Assembly (NCBI GenBank): GCA_949361645.1
Contig: OX442418.1
Span: 516,341-580,340 of the forward strand
Source: Spongilla lacustris
Taxonomy: Eukaryota; Porifera; Demospongiae; Spongillida; Spongillidae
Direction: 5' to 3'
DNA length: 64,000 bases
Positions 56,166 to 64,000 of the stretch are shown here, one piece after another. A model generated the notes under the pieces. That model saw only the letters and a list, made by a program, of their open reading frames with translations, made no database searches and had not been told where the DNA came from. A program made the translations under genes and the position numbers. Position 1 is the first letter of the stretch. Each line of letters opens with the position of its first letter.

Positions 56166-56410
56166 TTCAATAATCCCACTATATTCACATGTCGTGGCAC
56201 GTTACTCGTTAATTCTAGAATAATCTGAGTGTTTTCTTGTGTTTTCAAGCGCACACTGTTAGCGGAGCGATCTGATCGGTCATGTACAGCGTTTGTAGCG
56301 CATATCGTTTTCATACCTGGTTTGTAGTTGGTTGATTGATGCTAGAGCAGTTACGCAGACGGTATCATAACATTGATGTCGATCTGCCACATGTAGGTCC
56401 TGCGTTAACA

Positions 56411-56610
56411 NNNNNNNNNNNNNNNNNNNNNNNNNNNNNNNNNNNNNNNNNNNNNNNNNNNNNNNNNNNNNNNNNNNNNNNNNNNNNNNNNNNNNNNNNN
56501 NNNNNNNNNNNNNNNNNNNNNNNNNNNNNNNNNNNNNNNNNNNNNNNNNNNNNNNNNNNNNNNNNNNNNNNNNNNNNNNNNNNNNNNNNNNNNNNNNNNN
56601 NNNNNNNNNN
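56411..56610. other. Assembly gap (200 N)
   Basis: Exactly 200 N, so a gap of placeholder size. It lies at the left end of a palindromic MITE, which probably caused the assembly break; part of that MITE is missing. Confidence 0.99.
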
Positions 56611-56848
56611 AAAAAGCAAGGAAACAAGGTACAGTATGTTAAAGTGAGGTTTGGTAGGATCCTCGGTACAACTATAACAGTCCTACATTTGCAAATAGGC
56701 TTCTTGTTTGCAAATTCAGGACTGTGAGTTGTAGGATCCTACCAAACCTCACTTTAACATACTCTACCTTGTTTCCTTGCTTTTTGCACCACCAATCCTA
56801 CATCCCACAAATCACTTTCTCGATAGAGAAGTTTTTGATTTACTTGTA
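56611..56848. mobile_element. Foldback MITE, family 3, copy 2 (left end in gap)
   Basis: Same sequence as 46152-46448 from AAAAAGCAAGGAAACAAGG on, with the loop and the complete right arm ending TTGATTTACTTGTA. The outer left arm falls in the N gap. Confidence 0.92.
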
Positions 56849-57117
56849 TAATCTGATTTATACTGCTGTCCTGTTAGCGGTATGATTACGTGATGTATTC
56901 CTTATAAACATATCACGGCGGGCCCGCCCGACTAGGGTTTGGCTTCCTGTCCCAGCACCTACGATGTACATGTATGCGGAATGTGAGGAATGCAATCTGC
57001 TACAAATTATGAGCTTGTCCCCCGCGTCAAAATGGCGGCCGAAAGGAATTAATGATCACGTAAATTCATAAATAGAACGAAACCTTAGTGGGCCGTAAAG
57101 CTGAAGTTTGAAACAAA

Positions 57118-60100
57118 CTGGCAACGAAACAAATAAAAGTCGTGATAGTGGGAGATGCAGCCGTTGGAAAGAGTTATTTTTTGGCAACGTTCGCGAATAA
57201 CGCATTCCCGAGTTCATACATCGGGCCTACCGTATTCGACGACTATTCCGCCAATATGATGTTGGACGGCAAACCTGTTTCGCTGTCTCTGTGGGATACA
57301 GGTAAATAAGCGCCAATTTAGTCGTGCCACGCCCACCTATCCTTATTTTCATTAGCGGGACAGGAAGACTACGATCGCCTACGGCCCCTCACTTACCCGC
57401 AGACTGACGTATTACTGGTCGCCTTTGCTGTAGATGACATATTCTCGTTGGTGAACGTTAGGGAGAAATGGGTCCCCGAAATCAAACACTACTGTCCGAA
57501 CACTCCATGGCTTCTCCTGGGTCTGAAGGCGGACCTCAGGAACGCCTCTGATGCAGCTGCCGAGTTAGTGCGAAGAGGGAGAAAGTTTGTGACCCGAAAG
57601 GCGGCCAAGGATATGGCCATGGAGCTAGGTGAGCCCAGCAGAGGGAGAAGCCTATTATAAGACACCGGCCGACCGGCGGTACCATAGGCGTAGAGTTTCA
57701 TCAGTTTAGACCGGGGAGGGAGGGGGGGGAGGGAGGGAGGCCCCCAGGGAGGGAGGGAGGGAGGGAGGGAGGGAGGGAGGGAGGGAGGGGGTCCTCCTTG
57801 CGTTTGATCCCCCTCACGTCAGTTTGACCAACTCTACCCACTCCCATGACAACACATTGGTGTAGGTAGCGTCAGCTGTGCACGACACCTAACATAGATT
57901 TGTAATTCACAAATACAACCAAACTCCACATGAATTCACGCTTCACAAAGACATACAAGCACACACGCAGAGCAGGGACCAACTACCGATATCTTTAGAA
58001 ATTTGAATTTTTTTGGCTAATTTGTTTAGAGTGGTGGGCCCACACCAGCTCAAGGAAAAAAAACCTCACTTAGTGAGAAAAAACCCCCACACATCCTGCT
58101 CTGAACACCTGAGTTCCATTGCCAGGAATCTTGCGCCTTCATCTGGATGTCAAAGAGCAACCTGCTTCCAGTAGGACAGAAACGTTTCAAAATACACACA
58201 TGTTCTGGTGTCGTGTGCACTGTGACCTAGGCTGACCAATCTTCCCGTTCCCAAGGCTAATATACCCTACACCATGTGGCCATGCTCCCAAGGCTAATAT
58301 ACCCTCCACCACGTGGCCATGCTCCCAAGGTTAATATACCCTCCACCACATGGCCATGCTCCCAAGGCTAATATACCCTCCACCACGTGGCCATGCTCCC
58401 AAGGTTAATATACCCTCCACCACGTGGCCCAGCTCCCAAGGCTAATATACCCTCCACCACGTGGCCATGCTCCCAAGGCTAATATACCCTCCACCACGTG
58501 GCCATGCTCCCAAGGCTAATATACCCTCCACCACGTGGCCAGGCCCACGTGCCTCACACTTACACCATACATGTATCTATCCAATTGCAACAATGGAAGG
58601 TCCCTCTCTATACTGATATGTTTTACTGGTGGCAACATTAATAACCATACTCTCTGCATTAATAGTTATATTGGAACACTTAAAAGCTTAATCTGATCAG
58701 CTCATCGCACCTCAGAAATCCAATCAAACACATTGCCACAACCTGACCTCCATCAGGGATGGATCTGGCCCCGCAGATTCCATGGCCCTCAACATATCCA
58801 CTGTAATCGGCTCTTTACGAGTTTTGAGTTTGACCAGAACACGCCTCAGGCCACTCAGTGTAGCCTGCACTATAGGCACACTACTCACCGGCTCGAGCCC
58901 GGCTACTTCATGCAACCATGACAGTGCATGCACTGCCTCCTCTACCGCAGCTTTGGACTTACAGCTAGGCAACCGAGAATTTTTATCGATAATGAATTGC
59001 ACCTGCTTGTAGTGCTTGAGTTATTTCACGGCATATTATCACTAGGTTGCAATTGTGCATCTTATCTGCATGAAAGATACGTTTGGAGTTAAAATGCTAC
59101 TTTTTGAAGCTAATCTCATCTTCTTACGACGTTCCTGTCGCGAGTTATACGTGTTGAACGGAACTGAGACGGAGGAGGAGGAGATGAACAAATATAAATG
59201 GCGGAATTTTGTCACTCCAAGTAAACGGCACTGTTGAGCAAAGCTCACGTTATATGTGCATATCTGAGGCTCACTTAGATGTTGTAGGTATAGTGCCAAA
59301 TGCACTGCCTGGACAGGGAATGCAGGTACTTCATGTCTGGCCTCTGCCCAGGTCTTCCATCTCTGGTATGCTCCTAGATATTTCCTTGTTGTGGAATCTG
59401 CCCTGCTTCTCAGAACAGTGGCTGGTGGAGGCGTGGCTGGTAGAGGCGTGGCTGGTGGAGGCTGGGCTAAGCATCATAACTCAGGGTCCTCCAGATTCAT
59501 CAGCAACGCCTGCAGACGTCAGGTCTGGTGTAAACATCAACATTGACATGCAAATCTTCATACTTAAACTTCTGTACCATAAGATAGTGGTTTAGGTTGA
59601 CTACCCACCGCTTCTTCCTTACCCCATTGGCCCCCACTGAAAGTGGGCTGCAAACAATGGGCTTCTGCTCAACCTTCTTAACATAACCCCCTGCTACAAG
59701 CTCAGCAACTGCACTATCCACAAACTCAGCCTCAGCATGAGCTGAATGTTGGCTGGGACGAAAATATGGTGTAGGAACTGAGGTGAATGGCAACACATAA
59801 CCGTGTCCAACACCCAGGGAGGGGCACATAACCCTGTCCAACACCCAGGGAGGGGCACATAACCCTGTCCAACACCCAGGGAGGGGGCACATAACCCTGT
59901 CCAACACCCAGGGAGGGGCACATAACCCTGTCCAACACCCATGGAGGGGCACATAACCCTGTCCAACACCCAGGGAGGGGGCACATAACCCTGTCCAACA
60001 CCCAGGGAGAGGGCACATAACCCTGTCCAACACCCAGGGAGGGGGCACATAACCCTGTCCAACACCCAAGGAGGGGCACATAACCCTGTCCAACACCCAG

Positions 60101-63100
60101 GGAGGGGGCACATAACCCTGTCCAACACCCATGGAGGGGCACATAACCCTGTTCAACACCCAGGGAGGGGGCACATAACCCTGTCCAACACCCATGGAGG
60201 GGCACATAACCCTGTCCAACACCCAGGGAGGGGGCACATAACCCTGTCCAACACCCAGGGAGAGGGCACATAACCCTGTCCAACACCAAGCTAGGGAGGG
60301 GGCACATAACCCTGTCCAACACCCATGGTAGGGCACATAACCCTGTCCAACACCCAGGGAGGGGGCACATAACCCTGTCCAACACCCAGGGAGGGGCACA
60401 TAACCCTGTCCAACACCCAGGGAGGGGCACATAACCCTGTCCAACACCCAGGGAGAGGGCACATAACCCTGTCTAACACCCAGGGAGGGGGCACATAACC
60501 CTGTCCAACACCCAGGGAGGGGCACATAACCCTGTCCAACACCCATGGAGGGGCACATAACCCTGTCCAACACCCAGGGAGGGGGCACATAACCCTGTCC
60601 AACACCCAGGGAGGGGCATATAACCCTGTCCAACACCCATGGAGGGGCACATAACCCTGTCCAACACCCAGGGAGGGGGCACATAACCCTGTCCAACACC
60701 CAGGGAGGGGCACATAACCCTGTCCAACACCCAGGGAGGGGGCACATAACCCTGTCCAACACCCAGGGAGGGGCACATAACCCTGTCAAACACCCAGGGA
60801 GGGGCACATAACCCTGTCCAACACCCAGGTAGGGGGCACATAACCCTGTCCAACACCCAGGGAGGGGCACATAACCCTGTCCAACACCCAGGGAGGGGCA
60901 CATAACCCTGTCCAACACCCAGGGAGGGGCACATAACCCTGTCCAACACCCAGGTAGGGGGCACATAACCCTGTCCAACACCCAGGGAGGGGCACATAAC
61001 CCTGTCCAACACCCAGGGAGGGGCACATAACCCTGTCCAACACCCAGGGAGGGGCACATAACCTTGTCCAACACCCAGGGAGGGGGCACATAACCGTGTC
61101 CAACACCCAGGGAGGGGCACATAACCCTGTCCAACACCCATGGAGGGGCACATAACCCTGTCCAACACCCAGGGAGGGGGCACATAACCCTGTCCAACAC
61201 CCATGGAGGGGCACATAACCCTGTCCAACATCCAGGGAGGGGCACATAACCCTGTCAAACACCCAGGGAGGGGCACATAACCCTGTCCAACACCCAGGTA
61301 GGGGGCACATAACCCTGTCCAACACCCAGGGAGGGGCACATAACCCTGTCCAACACCCAGGGAGGGGCACATAACCCTGTCCAACACCCAGGGAGGGGCA
61401 CATAACCTTGTCCAACACCCAGGGAGGGGGCACATAACCGTGTCCAACACCCAGGGAGGGGCACATAACCCTGTCCAACACCCATGGAGGGGCACATAAC
61501 CCTGTCCAACACCCAGGGAGGGGGCACATAACCCTGTCCAACACCCATGGAGGGGCACATAACCCTGTCCAACATCCAGGGAGGGGCACATAACCCTGTC
61601 AAACACCCAGGGAGGGGCACATAACCCTGTCCAACACCCAGGTAGGGGGCACATAACCCTGTCCAACACCCAGGGAGGGGCACATAACCCTGTCCAACAC
61701 CCAGGGAGGGGCACATAACCCTGTCCAACACCCAGGGAGGGGCACATAACCTTGACCAACACCCAGGGAGGGGGCACATAACCGTGTCCAACACCCAGGG
61801 AGGGGCACATAACCCTGTCCAACACCCATGGAGGGGCACATAACCCTGTCCAACACCCAGGGAGGGGGCACATAACCCTGTCCAACACCCATGGAGGGGC
61901 ACATAACCCTGTCCAACACCCAGGGAGGGGCACATAACCCTGTCCAACACCCAGGGAGGGGGCACATAACTCTTCCCTTCAAAAAACGAATGCAATTACA
62001 TGTATGCAGTCTGCCCTTGACAGTAGGATACGATATGTAACCTTTAATTCAGTAAATCAACACCTTCATTCCCCTTGACATCTGAACACGCGTGTCCTCT
62101 GTATAGTACTCCGCATTTTTACTCACTACATGTAATAAAGGATATACGTTGCTCGCCTGTTTAGGGCATTCGTGCCTCCAAATTCCAATCGCTACATTGA
62201 TGGTGCGGACCCCGCGAATGGTACCAGTGCGGTAGGCTCCTGCATGGTGCGGACCCCGCGAATGGTACCAGTGCGGTAGGCTCTTTTGCCTTGTGCAGGC
62301 GCTTGCCGTCGGGGAGCAGCGGCTCTGTCCGCTCATTATGCCGCGCCGCCGTCCTCTTCGTAGCGGCGTCCCGCTCTTACTTTCGCTTAGCGATCTTCCT
62401 CTCCGCCGCACGTTCTGCTTTTTCGATCCGCCTATCATCGTCGGAATCTTCGGCGAGGTCGTCATCGACATACTCCTTTACGAGGGCCCAACCGGCCTCG
62501 AAGCGATCAGCTAGCTTGATGAGCTTCTTCCTGCGAGAGAGAAGCTTTGTTGTTGATGAAAAAGTGCAGCGGCCATGGCCGCTGCTGCTCCTACGCCTAT
62601 GTATCTACAGGCAAGATTTCATCAGTGAGTTCTTCATTGTTCCCCATGCACACAGGCGCAGTTGGGTATTATGAATGCAGTGCACGCACCCAGAGTGGCC
62701 TCACAGAGGCAATGAATTCTGCAGTGAGGGCTTCACTATATCCATCAGGAAACTCTTCAAATGGGAAATGGTTCACCTGGTTTAAAAGGAAAAGGTAGGT
62801 TTTTAACATAAAAAAAAAGATGCACACATACCACTGACCATGCTGCTCCCCCCTCCCCCTGGGGATGCCCATGCTGACTTATATACCCATAATTGTTATA
62901 TGCATATATTCAGGACCATGGAAGGCAACGCATCAGATATCAACATCAGCACATCCACATTTGCTGGGGACTGGAAGAGGATGGTCAATTGTGAGGACCT
63001 CGCTGATGTGGCCTTCCTGCTGGGCCCAAAGACCTACCACGCCCACAAATATGTCCTGTGTAGTGCTTCTGATGTGTTCAGAAGAATGTTTGGAGTAGAA

Positions 63101-63949
63101 GATACAGCTGAGGCAGCAAGCCTTGGGGAGTGTCCACATTGGAACAAGAAATGCTTGGAAGAAGTTACTGCAGAGAACATCTGTGGCGGGAAAGTGGCGG
63201 GACTGAAGGATATTAAATACAGGTTGGTTCATACTATAAATCACTTAGGCCACTCTCCCTAACAGGCTTCCTCCATCAGTGTGAGTGGTGAGAGTGTCAC
63301 TACAATCACGTTGGATGAGACCTTGATATCTGACGTCCCCTTCCTGAGGTGTCTAGAGTTCCTCTACACAGGCATTGTGGAGTTGGAGGCTAAGAGTACC
63401 CTTATTGATGAGACCATAAAGGTTGCTGAACTGTTCAATCTTCCAGAGCTGCAGACAATATGTGATAATGCCAAGAAGGGGGAGTATTGGTGCAATCCAG
63501 GAATACAAATAATGCTACAAGATAGGAAGTGTGGTATAGCCAAGCGTCTGTTCCTGAACCAGCCCCAGCTGTCTGATGTACGTGTGATGGTGAAGCGGAA
63601 GGTCATACATGCACACAAAGTGGTGTTCATGGCAAGATGTGATGTTCTTTCTGCCATGTTTAGAAATGGCTTTGTCGAGAGCCAGGTTGCAAAGGTATAA
63701 TATGTGACTTTAAATAGGGGCTGTCCCATTATGCTGTGTTATCCTTGTAGGTGGAGCTTCATGACATCACATATGAAAACGTGTTGGCCTTTCTGGAGTA
63801 CCTGTACACTGATAGTTGTTCCTTCAAAGATGGCAACGCTGTTGGAATCATGATACTCTCCAATCAGTATTTGATGCCTCGACTTAAATCACTATGTGAA
63901 CATTACTTAGCGGAGGCAGTTGAGAACGATCAAGTCACCGGTATTATTG
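57118..63949 (+). CDS. RhoBTB copy C, exons 1-6 (3' end beyond window), no ATG
   Basis: Exons 57118-57301, 57356-57628, 62656-62794, 62914-63222, 63280-63694 and 63751-63949 keep the same phases as copy A; exon 7 lies outside. GTPase motifs: G1 GDAAVGKS, where copy A has GDGAVGKS, so the residue equal to Ras Gly12 is Ala; [36 protein letters not shown]1 ([20 protein letters not shown]) and BTB2 ([20 protein letters not shown]) are intact, while the Pro-rich linker is replaced by a short TMEGNASD. Upstream of G1 the frame has no ATG after the in-frame TGA at 57109; a CTG at 57118 in good context (AAACTGG) aligns with the ATG of copy A, or a 5' exon supplies the start. Intron 2 is 5.0 kb and full of repeats. 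It may be functional or in early decay. Confidence 0.85.
57712..57790. repeat. (GGGA)n microsatellite
   Basis: About 75 bases of GGGA/GGGAG repeats with one CCCC interruption, just inside intron 2 of RhoBTB-C. Confidence 0.92.
58251..58545. repeat. 37-bp minisatellite, about eight units
   Basis: Unit GCTCCCAAGGCTAATATACC followed by CTCCACCACGTGGCCAT. Each unit contains a CACGTG E-box palindrome. Intron 2 of RhoBTB-C. Confidence 0.95.
58724..59002 (-). pseudogene. Tyrosine-recombinase fragment (DIRS-like)
   Basis: A minus-strand frame reading [40 protein letters not shown] and [17 protein letters not shown]. VEEAxxALxWxHxxAG ... LxGxxRxLxKxxxxKEPIT is the N-terminal (SAM-like) part of tyrosine recombinases of DIRS/Crypton elements, as I remember them. 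The catalytic half is missing. It lies downstream, on the minus strand, of an RT fragment, in the order used by DIRS elements. Confidence 0.65.
58973..59272. mobile_element. Second copy of the 300-bp dispersed repeat
   Basis: Reverse complement of 45430-45732. It overlaps the start of the recombinase frame ([13 protein letters not shown]), so the repeat includes a little of the element's coding sequence. Confidence 0.75.
59500..59794 (-). pseudogene. DIRS-like reverse transcriptase N-terminal fragment
   Basis: The minus-strand frame contains [40 protein letters not shown] and [11 protein letters not shown] ... FKYEDL. The pattern FVxxxxxELxxxGxxxxVxxxPxVxxPLSVxxxxxxKKRxVxxLxxxN is the start of the RT domain of DIRS/Ngaro-type elements in marine invertebrates (recollection). 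Upstream the frame runs openly into the minisatellite, which replaces the true N-terminus. Confidence 0.7.
59795..61975. repeat. 2.2-kb minisatellite (32-33 bp unit, about 67 copies) with higher-order repeat
   Basis: Unit CATAACCCTGTCCAACACCC then AGGGAGGGG(G)CA. Unit length changes between 32 and 33 by one G. Marker variants recur at a fixed distance: AACCTTG at about 61062, 61406 and 61750, and AACCGTGTCC at about 61093, 61438 and 61783, which shows a higher-order repeat of about 345 bp in the right half. All three minus-strand frames stay open for hundreds of codons because the unit lacks stops in that direction; I regard none as coding. It lies between gag-like and RT-like DIRS fragments. 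Confidence 0.96.
62195..62285. repeat. Tandem duplication of about 43 bp
   Basis: ATGGTGCGGACCCCGCGAAT followed by GGTACCAGTGCGGTAGGCTC is present twice in direct succession, within the DIRS-like remnant. Confidence 0.9.
62377..62533 (-). pseudogene. DIRS-like Gag/ORF1 fragment
   Basis: A minus-strand frame from an acceptor-like CTCTCTCGCAG reads [20 protein letters not shown], then [20 protein letters not shown] and [10 protein letters not shown], stop at 62377. The form KLIKxADxxExGWxxVxEYxxDxLAxDSDDExRIxxAE is one I associate with ORF1 of DIRS-like elements in sponges. It is upstream (minus strand) of the RT fragment, as expected. Confidence 0.55.
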
Positions 63950-64000
63950 GTAAGTATTGGCGACTGCACTGATGAATTGAACATGTTGTATGGATTATTA

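Noticed and set aside
58251..58545. CRISPR-like array
   Set aside because: Units are contiguous 37-bp tandem repeats with no unique spacers, in an animal genome; the same holds for the 28-, 31- and 43-bp arrays.
59500..61995. Very long minus-strand open frames (up to 581 codons) with [16 protein letters not shown] repeats
   Set aside because: All three frames are open because the 32-33 bp unit has no stop on that strand; unit length changes by single G bases would shift any protein. Only the last part (DIRS-like RT) has protein sense.

Overview
This is eukaryotic, animal-type DNA, written as spliced genes. Introns have GT..AG borders and several are tiny (50-59 bp). Genes are few and are separated by minisatellites, dinucleotide runs, poly(G)/poly(C) tracts and many palindromic (foldback) mobile elements. 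The gene content (a Rac-like GTPase joined to two BTB domains, a Kelch-Roc-COR protein, a DNAJB6-type co-chaperone, a possible TEX12-type meiotic protein) and the TE content (Ty3/gypsy, DIRS-like, pogo/Tigger) fit an early-branching metazoan. The small introns make a sponge my best guess, but the species cannot be read from the sequence. A 200-base N gap at 56411-56610 marks a scaffold join.

Left part (1-6990): a DNAJB6-like gene (minus strand, cut by the window edge) and a small coiled-coil gene resembling TEX12 (plus strand) start 127 bp apart, head to head. An unrecognised coiled-coil gene follows on the minus strand, then a palindromic element and a broken Ldh2-family dehydrogenase pseudogene.

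Central gene cluster (7020-44275): RhoBTB copy A is complete in seven exons (635 aa) and ends in a CaaX-like CSVM. Downstream lies Kelch-Roc-COR copy A. Exon phases link the Kelch exons to a Roc GTPase domain, a COR-like region and a C-terminal CARD-like death-fold domain in one gene. After about 15 kb of repeats and transposons a second Kelch-Roc-COR-CARD gene follows (copy B, 1055 aa, open from a good ATG to stop). Behind it sit only the last two exons of a second RhoBTB (copy B). A broken third Kelch piece lies at 47470-48400. A third RhoBTB (copy C, exons 1-6) starts at about 57118 and runs off the right edge. The locus is therefore a tandemly duplicated Rho/Roco GTPase cluster with partial and decayed copies.

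Mobile DNA: an apparently recent Ty3/gypsy element (identical 102-bp LTRs, AATAA target duplication) at 27060-31432; a 4.4-kb foldback element at 31643-36075 with CCATGAAG target duplications, a roughly 1.46-kb hairpin and two nested elements, one carrying a decayed RecQ-like helicase fragment; a pogo/Tigger element in an intron of Kelch-Roco A; DIRS-like gag, RT and tyrosine-recombinase remnants in intron 2 of RhoBTB-C, split by a 2.2-kb minisatellite; and about five families of short foldback elements, several with two copies here. Because the gene copies are paralogous, empty insertion sites are visible for some of these elements.

All statements come from reading the sequence. Family assignments rest on remembered motifs and have not been checked by database search.
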